This document shows positions 21,138 to 28,356 of a stretch of 44,735 nt of DNA, piece by piece. The notes beneath the pieces are model-generated. The model was given only the letters and a program-made list of their open reading frames with translations, was not told the DNA's origin and searched no databases. Numbering within the stretch: position 1 is the first letter of the stretch; each line of letters opens with the position of its first letter. This DNA comes from Deltaproteobacteria bacterium (lineage in GTDB: Bacteria > Bdellovibrionota_B > Oligoflexia > Oligoflexales > Bog-1112), in assembly GCA_947466225.1 (NCBI GenBank), contig CANIBL010000018.1, forward strand, positions 1-44,735. Reading direction: 5' to 3'. A program made the position numbers and the translations under genes.

Positions 21138-21258
21138 TGTCATACTCGTATGGGATGCCCGTACGGCCGACGCGGCCTGGACATGATGGGGTGGGGAAAG
21201 TTACATCGTCACATCCCCAGCGAACATCCTTTGCGTCGGGGATCCCGCGCGATCGAGG
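21138..21258 (+). repeat. 89-bp palindromic element family, rearranged copy
   Basis: Two modules of the element are present in swapped order. At about 21146-21190 lies a degenerate 'GATGCCCgTACGGCC..GGCCTGGaCATGA' half. At 21207-21258 lies the other half (CGTCacATCCCCAGCGAA..GCGTCGGGGATCCC..CGATCGAGG). The second half runs through the 3' end of the deaminase gene on the opposite strand and provides its stop codon. Compare the intact copy at 24769-24857. Confidence 0.8.
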
Positions 21259-22360
21259 CAAAAAATACGTGCTCGGCATATTGATCCAACATTTCCATTT
21301 CTCTCTCCGTAATCCCCAATTTCTCTCGACAAAAAACGCGTTCCTCTTCATACCCCGTACGAAAAATCGCTGGATCATCGGAACTCAGTACGACACGCAC
21401 GCCGCTTCGCAACAAGCGAAGCAAGGGATGGTCCTCGAATCGAGAAATACCCGACAGAATCCAGTTAGAGCTAGGACAAGACTCGATCACAACTCCATCC
21501 ACTTTCAAGCGAGCCAGAATCTCCTGCTGCAAAGCCTCAAGACGTACAATTTCTGCCTCAGGCTCAGAGCGCAATATGGAGCGAAGCGGAATCCCCAATA
21601 CACTGGCATGGCTCAACCGATGGACCCCCAACTCATACACTTGTAATACTCGGTATAAAGCCGCTTCCATGCCGAGTTGAGAAAAGCATTCGCCCACATG
21701 GTAGTAGAAGCGCAGAGGGTATGATGTTGCACGATTCTCCGCATGGGCTTTCCGGAAAAAGGCTTGCTTCTCTCGTGGATCATATTGCTCTTCATCTCCA
21801 CAAAAATCCAATGCTACGAGCATCTGGGCTACCACAGAATCTTGTTTCATGGCCTCTCGCACCCATTCATATTGCTGACTCACCAGAGTCATCGGCGCGT
21901 GAGGCAAGGAAATCACAAGACGAGGATGAAAATCCTCTGAACAAGCAGCAAAAAAAGCACGGGAAAGCATGCACAAAAAAATCTGTGCTTGCGAATAGGA
22001 AAAAAAGACTGGAATCACCATACGCAACTCGGCATACTGCACCCCTTGATCACGGACACATTGTAACGCAACGGTAGCAGGGAAAGGATCTTCTGGGACC
22101 GCAGGAAAAAGTGCGATACTGAGATTGAATACGCTTTGAAACTGAGCAAAAGAAGTAGGATGAGACAACGTACATTCAGACTTCAAGATCTCCAACCCGT
22201 TCTCCACGCCCCAGTACCAGGTCGGAGCTTTCCCCCAAGCTGCTTCGTATTCACGGGCAAACCACGCCCAGCGGGGGATATCCGAAAGGCGTTTTCCCTG
22301 CTCATATAAAATTTCTGGGGTAAAGCACCCATAGAGATGCAAATGAAACTCGCAATTCAC
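21209..22360 (-). CDS. Adenosine deaminase family protein
   Basis: This is a metal-dependent amidohydrolase of the adenosine/AMP deaminase family (about 383 aa). The metal and catalytic motifs are in order: FHLHLYGCFTPE (HxH) at the N-terminus, YYHVGE (HxGE), HRLSHASVLG, ESCPSSN and VLSSDDPAIF with the paired Asp. GTG 22360 is chosen because family homology starts there and AAAGG lies upstream. ATG 22405 or 22420 would add 15-20 residues but lack a ribosome site and collide with the divergent gene at 22419. The last 15 codons (from SIARDPRR) and the stop lie in a palindromic repeat, so the original C-terminus is lost. Substrate is unproven. Confidence 0.83.
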   Translation of the reverse strand: MNCEFHLHLYGCFTPEILYEQGKRLSDIPRWAWFAREYEAAWGKAPTWYWGVENGLEILKSECTLSHPTSFAQFQSVFNLSIALFPAVPEDPFPATVALQCVRDQGVQYAELRMVIPVFFSYSQAQIFLCMLSRAFFAACSEDFHPRLVISLPHAPMTLVSQQYEWVREAMKQDSVVAQMLVALDFCGDEEQYDPREKQAFFRKAHAENRATSYPLRFYYHVGECFSQLGMEAALYRVLQVYELGVHRLSHASVLGIPLRSILRSEPEAEIVRLEALQQEILARLKVDGVVIESCPSSNWILSGISRFEDHPLLRLLRSGVRVVLSSDDPAIFRTGYEEERVFCREKLGITEREMEMLDQYAEHVFFASIARDPRRKGCSLGM

Positions 22361-22418
22361 GTGGAACCCAACCTTTCTTTCCCTTACACTCAAAAAAAGA
22401 GCCATCAACGAGGGGAAC

Positions 22419-23243
22419 ATGAGACTAGCATTGATCGCACTTGTTCTGTTTCCGAGCCATCTGATGCCGCTATTTGCAGATCCGGCCTTACTCCTACAGG
22501 GTACCGCTTCACCCGTTCTCCATATGCAGCAAGTGCTCTTACGCCATATACAACTGCGCACCGTACATATCGAGACAGATCCGGCTTATCACAATGGGCC
22601 CATGACCTACCAGGCCATTCCACTTGCCCCTTTACTACAGTCTGTTGGCATTCGCGAGACAGATTCCGTACAAATTACCTCACAAGATGGATTTGTCTCC
22701 CAGTTTTCGGGTAAGGAGCTTCTACAGAGCACAAATACTGCACAAGCCTTTCTTGCCATCGAATCACCCGATCGTCCCTGGCCAGCACTTGCAACTTCTT
22801 CTTCTGCAACAGCGGGTCCTTTTTACCTGATCTGGCAGCACCCAAAAACCACCAGGATCGAACAAGAAAAATGGCCCTATCAAATTACCCGTATCGAAGT
22901 AAAAGCTCCCCTCTCTCAACGGTTTCCTCATATTTTGCCAGACCCAATCTTGGCGGATACAGATCCCATCCGCCAAGGAATGCAAATTTTCATCCAAACG
23001 TGCTTTGCCTGTCACACCCTCAATCGGGAGGGGGAGAGCCATCTCGGACCTGATCTAAATGTACCCCTCAGCGTAACTGAGTACTGGACAGAACCCATGC
23101 TACGTCGATTTATTCGTGACCCACAATCTGTGCGCAGCTGGTCCCAAGGTAAAATGCCTCCGCTTGATGAGAAAACATTGACACCAGCCCAGCTGGATCA
23201 GCTGCTTGCATACTTGCGACATATGGTGCAACGGAAAAAATGA
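22419..23243 (+). CDS. Periplasmic c-type cytochrome with N-terminal molybdopterin-domain-like region
   Basis: This 274-aa exported protein has a signal peptide over residues 1-20 (ending PLFA). Residues about 30-160 (PLAPLLQSVGI, VQITSQDGFVSQF, ATAGPFYLIW) resemble the sulfite-oxidase-type molybdopterin-binding fold, though no Moco-binding Cys is obvious. The C-terminal domain is a mono-haem cytochrome c with CFACH at 195-199 and a likely axial Met in GKMPPLD (M246). It would carry electrons in the periplasm and need the ccm system encoded at 24.9-28 kb. A GAGGGG site precedes the ATG. It is divergent from the deaminase gene. Confidence 0.85.
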   Translation: MRLALIALVLFPSHLMPLFADPALLLQGTASPVLHMQQVLLRHIQLRTVHIETDPAYHNGPMTYQAIPLAPLLQSVGIRETDSVQITSQDGFVSQFSGKELLQSTNTAQAFLAIESPDRPWPALATSSSATAGPFYLIWQHPKTTRIEQEKWPYQITRIEVKAPLSQRFPHILPDPILADTDPIRQGMQIFIQTCFACHTLNREGESHLGPDLNVPLSVTEYWTEPMLRRFIRDPQSVRSWSQGKMPPLDEKTLTPAQLDQLLAYLRHMVQRKK

Positions 23244-23246
23244 TAG

Positions 23247-23699
23247 TTATTCGTCTTCCCCTTCCTCATCGAGAATCTCTTTCATATGCCGAAACGTCAT
23301 GGTAACAAAACCTTTTTGGGTAAGCTCATTTGCTATGAATCGAAGTACAGAACATTGCGAGTTCCACCTTACAGAAAGTCCATTTATTTCGATAATTTCG
23401 TCATCAATTTGAATCGAATTTTCCCCCTCCTTCATCCATAAACGACGCTCTGGGCTGATATGATGTATGTGACAAAATTCTTCAATTTCTTCGTTTTTGC
23501 AGATTATAAAGCCTAAGGCATATTCTTCTATAGGATACAGTGTCAATGTAAATGAATCCCCACTCCATTTCATGTCCCTTGCGTATCGGGCACACTCCGT
23601 CATATCCATCATCTCTCTTTCTTTTGTACTTGCAATGATAACACCGGAAAAGTTTATCCAAAGCAAAAGACCCAACCATATACACAGCCGTGTTTTCAT
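23247..23699 (-). CDS. Small exported protein with a PDZ-like domain
   Basis: This 150-aa protein has a signal peptide (MKTRLCIWLGLLLWINFSGVIIA). The C-terminal 100 residues fit a PDZ-like fold: LGFII near the binding groove, then IQIDDEIIEINGLSV and GFVTMTFRH. Three cysteines lie in the mature part. PDZ domains bind protein C-termini, but nothing shows the partner here. ATG 23699 has AGGA seven nt upstream; an ATG 18 codons further out has no such site. The gene is AT-rich compared with its surroundings and converges on the cytochrome gene with only 3 nt between the stops. Confidence 0.72.
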   Translation of the reverse strand: MKTRLCIWLGLLLWINFSGVIIASTKEREMMDMTECARYARDMKWSGDSFTLTLYPIEEYALGFIICKNEEIEEFCHIHHISPERRLWMKEGENSIQIDDEIIEINGLSVRWNSQCSVLRFIANELTQKGFVTMTFRHMKEILDEEGEDE

Positions 23700-23811
23700 G
23701 CCAATTCCTTTCCGTAAAATTTTCTTTCGTATTTGAAGCATCATGAATAGCAAATGAGGCGCGATCCGTATATCACTTCAACAAAAAATTTTTCCCTACA
23801 CAGCCTTTCTT

Positions 23812-23854
23812 TTTTCCGGTATGAGTGAAGCCTCGATTCACTCATACCGGAAAA
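23812..23854 (+). promoter_or_regulatory. Perfect 18-bp hairpin immediately upstream of hemF
   Basis: TTTTCCGGTATGAGTGAA (23812-23829) and its exact reverse complement (23837-23854) flank the 7-nt loop GCCTCGA. The right arm's final AAAA is the first part of the AAAAGG ribosome-binding site of hemF, whose ATG follows at 23863. Neither strand has a U-tract after the stem, so it is more likely a 5'-UTR structure or DNA operator than a terminator. Confidence 0.75.
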
Positions 23855-23862
23855 GGCATGTC

Positions 23863-24672
23863 ATGCAAGTCACCTCCGTCCAGAAAGAACGCGCAGTCGA
23901 ATTTTTCTCCAGCTACCAACTGAAATTGATTCATGCATTGGAACAAGTAGATGGAAAGGCGACCTTTCAGCTCACAACCTGGGACTACCAGCAAGGCGGT
24001 GGCGGCGGTAGAATGGGGGTGATGCGAGGCGAAAAAGTAGAAAAGGCCGGTGTAAACTTCTCTCGGGTATGGGGCGATCAATTTCCTTCTCAAGAAGAAA
24101 AGTTCAAAGGTAAAAATTTCTTCGCCACCGGGATCTCTACCATTGCCCACATGTTCAATCCCCACGCCCCTATTGGGCATATGAATGTTCGACTGATCGA
24201 AGCTGGCGGAAATGCTTGGTTCGGTGGCGGTGCCGATCTTACCCCCTGTTTTCCATATGAAGAAGACACCCTGGCTTTTCATCATGCCTTGAAAAAAGCC
24301 TGTGAAAGCTATCATCCAGAGGCCTATACCAAATACTCCAAGTGGTGTGACGCCTACTTTTACCTCCCCCATCGCAAGAGCATCCGCGGTGTCGGAGGGA
24401 TTTTCTTCGATGACTTGGATGATGGAGACTTCGAAGGCATGTTTGCCTTCGTACAAGCCACCGCTCAAGCCTACCTCGAGGTCTTTCCCATGATCTTGCG
24501 GCGGCGAAAAGATGTACCTTTTACCCAAGAGGAAAAAGCACAACAGCTTCGATGGCGCGGCCGCTATGTGGAGTTTAACCTCCTCTATGATCGAGGTACC
24601 AAGTTCGGCTTGCTATCAGGCGGAAACACCGAAGCGATTTTGGTATCGTTGCCTCCTGTTGTTACATGGTAG
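23863..24672 (+). CDS. hemF: Oxygen-dependent coproporphyrinogen III oxidase, C-terminally short
   Basis: HemF oxidatively decarboxylates coproporphyrinogen III to protoporphyrinogen IX using O2, so the organism meets oxygen. QQGGGGGRMGVMRG, AGVNFSRVWGD, GGNAWFGGGADLTP, KWCDAYFYLPHR, RGVGGIFFDDL and GRYVEFNLLYDRGTKFGL are all canonical. The protein ends at SLPPVVTW; in E. coli and human homologues about 25 further residues follow, ending in RDWV. No continuation is seen in the other frames. ATG 23863 has AAGG six nt upstream; an earlier in-frame ATG (23821) lies inside the hairpin. Whether the short form is active cannot be told. Confidence 0.92.
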   Translation: MQVTSVQKERAVEFFSSYQLKLIHALEQVDGKATFQLTTWDYQQGGGGGRMGVMRGEKVEKAGVNFSRVWGDQFPSQEEKFKGKNFFATGISTIAHMFNPHAPIGHMNVRLIEAGGNAWFGGGADLTPCFPYEEDTLAFHHALKKACESYHPEAYTKYSKWCDAYFYLPHRKSIRGVGGIFFDDLDDGDFEGMFAFVQATAQAYLEVFPMILRRRKDVPFTQEEKAQQLRWRGRYVEFNLLYDRGTKFGLLSGGNTEAILVSLPPVVTW

Positions 24673-24768
24673 AACCGCTGTGAAATTTTGGATGCGTTTT
24701 TTTGCGGAATGAGCTGCACACCCTCAAGGGCATAAACAGTTTCCGCACCTCCTTGCCAGGGGAAATTT

Positions 24769-24857
24769 CCGTCATCCCCAGCGAACGAAGTGAGCGTCGG
24801 GGATCCCCCTCGATCGCAGGAGATGCCCATACGGCCCAGCCGGCCTGGGCATGACGG
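24769..24857 (+). repeat. 89-bp palindromic element, intact reference copy
   Basis: The element is bounded by CCGTCATcCCCAG and its inverse CTGGGcATGACGG (one mismatch). It has two modules: GCGAACGAAGTGAGCGTCGG followed by GGATCCCCCTCGATCG, then GATGCCCATACGGCC and CGGCCTGGG. It is the same length as the copies at 30056-30144 and 33863-33949. It lies between hemF and ccmF and ends about 23 nt before the ccmF start. No target duplication is visible. Confidence 0.9.
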
Positions 24858-24879
24858 ATAATACGTATAAGGACACCCT

Positions 24880-26829
24880 ATGTTCGGTGATTTTGGATTC
24901 ATGCTGCTCCTCTTGGCTAGTATTGTCAGTCTCTACAGTATCGGCGCTAGTTTGTGCGCGGTTCGTATGCGGCACGTTGCATTGCTACAGAGCGCCAAAC
25001 TAGGTTCAGCCTTGGTTTGCCTTCTCACCCTGAGCGCAGCCTTATTGCTCTTCTTTCTCTTTTATCAACACGATTTTTCCATCCGATATGTGCAACGAAA
25101 CTCCAGCACCGATCTTCCTCTGCGCTACCTACTCGCGGCATTTTGGGCGGCGCTAGAAGGTTCCCATTTGCTGTGGACCCTCTTGCTTTCCATCATGTCT
25201 GCGGTTGCCATCTGGACCGTATCCTACGACAATCGCCCCCTTTTGCCCTATCTCATTGCAGCTCTACAATCCGTGCTCAGTTGGATGTTACTTTTGGCCC
25301 TCACCTACTCGGACCCATTTAAACTCTTGTTTCCAGCCGCTGCTCAAGGCAATGGGCTCAACGCGCTCTTGCAAAATATCTACATGACCATTCATCCGCC
25401 CAGTTTGTTTACCGGGTATACTTCTCTTGCCATTCCCTTTGCCTACTCCATAGCCGCCATGTGCTACGGAAGATTTACTCCGGGATGGACTCGCACCGTA
25501 CGACGCTGGACCCTCTTCTCCTGGGCTTTTCTGATCTTTGGTATCACCTTGGGTGGTCGATGGGCCTACGTGGAGCTGGGATGGGGCGGCTATTGGGCCT
25601 GGGATCCCGTTGAGAACTCCAGCTTAATCCCCTGGCTCTTCGCTACCGCATTGCTGCATACCTTGAGCGTACAAGCAAAACTGGGACAATTGGGGCGCAT
25701 GAGTTTACTTCTCTCCCTCTTCGGATTTTTCTTTAGTTATCTGGGTACGTTTATTACGAGATCCGGCATCATCAGCTCCGTGCACTCTTTTGCCCAATCT
25801 CCCATTGGACCTGCCTATCTGAGCTTTCTCTTTGTTCTGGCTTTTGCCTCACTGATACTCTATGCCGTACGGGCTCCTAAACTCAGTGCACCTGCACCCA
25901 AAAACTGGGGCATCTCCCGAGAATCGGCCCTGGTATTTACCCAGTTCCTCCTCTTGCTATTTGCGATGATCGTGTGTTTTGGTACCTTGTACCCCATCAT
26001 TTCAGAAGCCCTTACAGGCGAACGATTTAATATCCAAGCCCCCTATTTCAACACCTTTGCCCCCTATATCGGATTTGGTCTTGCAGCGGGCATCGGATTT
26101 GGCAACCTGCTGCGATTTCAAACCCATCGCCCGGTGGGTGGATATAAAACGTTGGGGTTCACGTTCCTTGGCGCCCTCCCTCTCTCGATTCTATATGGAT
26201 ATTTTACCGGGGTGCATCATTCGCCTCTCTCGAGTTTTCTGTTACAGAGTATGGGAGTTGTCTTCTGCTTCTGGGCTTTCACGTGCTTACTCTGGGATTT
26301 GCATCATCGTCTCCATGCCATTTCCTATCGAACGAAAACCTTTCTGCGCTATAACTTGACCTATATCGGATCCTGGTTTGCCCACGTAGGCGTATTACTG
26401 GGTATCATCGGATTCTTGGGTAACTATCGTGGGATTGAAAAAACCGTGACCCTTCATACAGGAGAAAAGACCTCTCTTCTCGGATATGAAATCCAATTAG
26501 AAGGCGTGCGTTTTAAGCATGTAGAAAACCTGGCTCTCTACTATGCTGCGCTGACGATTTCCACACCAGAAGGTACTGCACTGGCACAGATCAATCCGGG
26601 TCGCGCTAAATACCCCACCAGTGAAGATTGGTTCAACGAAATCGATACCTGGAGCACATTTTGGCACGATGTCTATGCCGTATTGGCACGCTTTGATGCA
26701 GAGAAGCAAGAGGCCACCTTACAGCTCTATCTCAATCCCACGGTACGGTTGGTCTGGTCCAGCATTGCACTCATGATCTTCGGTGCACTGTTGTGTCTCG
26801 CCGATCGCAGATATCGGAGTCTACGATGA
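24880..26829 (+). CDS. ccmF: Cytochrome c maturation haem lyase subunit CcmF
   Basis: CcmF (649 aa) is the polytopic inner-membrane protein that takes haem from CcmE and attaches it to apocytochrome c. The haem-handling WWD signature GWGGYWAWDPVENSS is at about residues 233-247. NIYMTIHPPSLFTGY, ITRSGIISSVHSF and a periplasmic C-terminal domain before a last membrane helix are as expected, with about 14-15 membrane segments. An AAGGA site precedes the ATG. The palindromic element ends just upstream, so the promoter must lie in or next to it. The stop codon overlaps the ccmH start (ATGA). Confidence 0.95.
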   Translation: MFGDFGFMLLLLASIVSLYSIGASLCAVRMRHVALLQSAKLGSALVCLLTLSAALLLFFLFYQHDFSIRYVQRNSSTDLPLRYLLAAFWAALEGSHLLWTLLLSIMSAVAIWTVSYDNRPLLPYLIAALQSVLSWMLLLALTYSDPFKLLFPAAAQGNGLNALLQNIYMTIHPPSLFTGYTSLAIPFAYSIAAMCYGRFTPGWTRTVRRWTLFSWAFLIFGITLGGRWAYVELGWGGYWAWDPVENSSLIPWLFATALLHTLSVQAKLGQLGRMSLLLSLFGFFFSYLGTFITRSGIISSVHSFAQSPIGPAYLSFLFVLAFASLILYAVRAPKLSAPAPKNWGISRESALVFTQFLLLLFAMIVCFGTLYPIISEALTGERFNIQAPYFNTFAPYIGFGLAAGIGFGNLLRFQTHRPVGGYKTLGFTFLGALPLSILYGYFTGVHHSPLSSFLLQSMGVVFCFWAFTCLLWDLHHRLHAISYRTKTFLRYNLTYIGSWFAHVGVLLGIIGFLGNYRGIEKTVTLHTGEKTSLLGYEIQLEGVRFKHVENLALYYAALTISTPEGTALAQINPGRAKYPTSEDWFNEIDTWSTFWHDVYAVLARFDAEKQEATLQLYLNPTVRLVWSSIALMIFGALLCLADRRYRSLR

Positions 26830-27227
26830 AAGTCTTTCTCTGTAGCCTCGTCTTGACTCTTTTTGTGTATGGAGATCCGGGCGCTGACTTGTTGCAACAA
26901 GAAACCCAGCTCACGGAAAACCAGGCGACTTTGTATCAGCATATCTCGGATCAATTGCGATGCCCCACTTGTACTGGGATCAGTGTACGGCAATCAGAAT
27001 CCCTGTTCTCTCAGCAGATTCGCAGCGCTGTCATCGAACAGATCATTGCCAAAAAATCTGAACCCGAAATCATGCAGTTTTTTCTTGATCGATATGGACA
27101 ATGGATTTTACGAGAACCCCCGAAGCAAGGTCTGCATTGGATTGCTTGGTTGGTACCCTTATTTTTCTTTTCATTTGGTGCCCTATGGGTAGGGCGCTTT
27201 CTCTTCGGTAAAAAAGGATCCCCCTAA
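26826..27227 (+). CDS. ccmH: Cytochrome c maturation protein CcmH
   Basis: This 133-aa membrane-anchored thiol oxidoreductase keeps the CxxCH cysteines of apocytochromes reduced for haem attachment. After a signal peptide (MKVFLCSLVLTLFVYG) comes LRCPTCTGISVRQSESLFS with the LRCPxC active site, then a helical bundle (EIMQFFLDRYGQWILREPP) and a C-terminal membrane helix (IAWLVPLFFFSFGALWVG). ATG overlaps the ccmF stop by ATGA and has GGAG seven nt upstream. The partner CcmI is not recognisable nearby, but a tiny membrane ORF follows. Confidence 0.93.
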   Translation: MKVFLCSLVLTLFVYGDPGADLLQQETQLTENQATLYQHISDQLRCPTCTGISVRQSESLFSQQIRSAVIEQIIAKKSEPEIMQFFLDRYGQWILREPPKQGLHWIAWLVPLFFFSFGALWVGRFLFGKKGSP

Positions 27228-27228
27228 T

Positions 27229-27315
27229 ATGGTCTTCCTTCTCGCATTCCCTTTAGCGCTGTTGATTCTCGTTGTACTATGGGCGCCCTTTTTTATGAAG
27301 GGAGACCCCGAATGA
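27229..27315 (+). CDS. 28-aa membrane peptide in the ccm cluster
   Basis: A short frame encodes MVFLLAFPLALLILVVLWAP followed by FFMKGDPE. It is a single hydrophobic helix with a charged C-terminus. It starts 1 nt after the ccmH stop with AAAGGA about 10 nt upstream, and its stop overlaps the next start in an ATGA quartet, exactly as ccmF overlaps ccmH. Position and tight coupling make it a likely real gene. It could play a role like the small CcmD or replace the membrane anchor of CcmI; neither is shown by sequence. Confidence 0.6.
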   Translation: MVFLLAFPLALLILVVLWAPFFMKGDPE

Positions 27316-28004
27316 AGCGAATTTTGTTGCTTATCAGCTTATGTAGCTTTTCTCTCTACGCTGAGGAAAAAAAATCCCCTCCAGCTACACCCGAAGAACA
27401 AGTCTATATTTCCCCTCGGCACATCATCATCTTGCAAGCCGACATGGAAAACATTTGGGGTACCTACTACTTTGCCGTGATCAACCGCACCGAAGTACCG
27501 GTCTCCCTTTCGACCCCCATCATGCTGCCCCCAGAAACTGTAGATATCAAAGCCCAGGACGGGTTAAAACCAGAGGAGTTGGAGCGAGATAAAGAAGGAA
27601 TTTTGCATATGAAAACCAAATCCTTTCCCAAGGGAATGACCCTATTGGGCGTGGGATTTCAGTGTAAAATACCCCCTGGGAATTCTTCTCTACCATTGCA
27701 TTTCACCCCGCTTTTCTCCATCGGAGAACTGAGTGTAGCGGTGCCAAACACAACCCCCATGAAGCTTACAGCCACTGGAATGGAGCCCGGTTTACCCGAT
27801 ATGTTGACAGGCAGTCCATACACGGGCATCATGAAACACCAACCGCTGGCAAAGGGGGAGACCATAACGGTTACCCTCGATGGACTTCAAACCGGGGGGC
27901 GCGCCACCCTGTGGTGGAGTGGCTTGGTGTTTGCGGGGATTTTGTGTCTCGGTAGCGCCTACTGGGTGCGCCGTTACCGACGGGGTACTTGCGCTGTTGC
28001 ATAA
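27312..28004 (+). CDS. Exported membrane-anchored protein of the ccm cluster
   Basis: This is a 230-aa protein with a signal peptide (MKRILLLISLCSFSLYAEE), a probable beta-rich periplasmic domain (about 40-195) and one C-terminal membrane helix (ATLWWSGLVFAGILCLGSAYWV) followed by a basic tail. I do not recognise the family. ATG 27312 overlaps the stop of the 28-aa ORF, so it is part of the ccmF-ccmH unit and may assist cytochrome c assembly. A reverse fragment of the palindromic element starts directly at its stop codon. Confidence 0.78.
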   Translation: MKRILLLISLCSFSLYAEEKKSPPATPEEQVYISPRHIIILQADMENIWGTYYFAVINRTEVPVSLSTPIMLPPETVDIKAQDGLKPEELERDKEGILHMKTKSFPKGMTLLGVGFQCKIPPGNSSLPLHFTPLFSIGELSVAVPNTTPMKLTATGMEPGLPDMLTGSPYTGIMKHQPLAKGETITVTLDGLQTGGRATLWWSGLVFAGILCLGSAYWVRRYRRGTCAVA

Positions 28005-28045
28005 TCGAGAGAGATCCTTGACGCCCTTTGGCCTGAGGATGACGG
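28005..28045 (-). repeat. Fragment of the 89-bp palindromic element (reverse)
   Basis: The stretch from 28005 (ATCGAGAGAGATCC) to GAGGATGACGG at 28045 aligns with the end of the element in reverse orientation (GATCCCCGACGCTCCCTTTGG, then CTGGGGATGACGG), with several substitutions. It faces the forward fragment at 28078, so the two form a large inverted repeat after the ccm cluster. Confidence 0.6.
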
Positions 28046-28077
28046 GGCGCAAAGAATGATACTTCTCCCTGGATCAT

Positions 28078-28127
28078 CCGTCATCCCCAGCGAACATCCT
28101 TCGCGTCGGGGAGCCCCCTCGATTGAG
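28078..28127 (+). repeat. Fragment of the 89-bp palindromic element (forward)
   Basis: CCGTCATCCCCAGCGAACAT begins the fragment and GCGTCGGGGAGCCCCCTCGAT follows, matching the first module only; the CATACGGCC..GGCCTGGGCATGACGG half is absent. The sequence closely matches the first module of the rearranged copy at 21207. It ends about 25 nt before the start of the 59-aa gene at 28153. Confidence 0.8.
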
Positions 28128-28152
28128 CCACCATTTTCAAAGGCATATAATC

Positions 28153-28332
28153 ATGATACGCATACTCTTTCGCATTTTGGTCCCGATTCTGACACTCTTT
28201 TTGATCATTCGAACCGTGTTTCAGGTTTTCTCCGGGAATGCCAAAAACCTCCCGAAGAAGAAAGACCCCAACATCATTGACATCTGTCCAGAGTGCGGAA
28301 ATGTCCGGGGGCCGAAGCACAAATGTTTTTGA
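28153..28332 (+). CDS. Small membrane protein with a C-terminal CxxC..HxC motif
   Basis: This 59-aa protein has an N-terminal hydrophobic helix (about 3-25), a basic linker (KNLPKKKDP) and a C-terminal IDICPECGNVRGPKHKCF that could bind zinc through C-x2-C and H-x-C. It is not identified. The start ATG 28153 has AAAGG about ten nt upstream; an upstream in-frame TTG at 28123 lies in the palindromic fragment and is less likely. It converges on the lipoprotein gene with 24 nt between the stops. Confidence 0.6.
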   Translation: MIRILFRILVPILTLFLIIRTVFQVFSGNAKNLPKKKDPNIIDICPECGNVRGPKHKCF

Positions 28333-28356
28333 TTGTTTTACGGTAAGATGGTCTAT

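Noticed and set aside
23842..24543. 233-codon minus-strand frame opposite hemF
   Set aside because: It mirrors strongly conserved hemF codons and has no recognisable features of its own.
24673..24768. Frameshifted remainder of hemF after the stop
   Set aside because: None of the three frames after the TAG resembles the missing WEY..RDW end.
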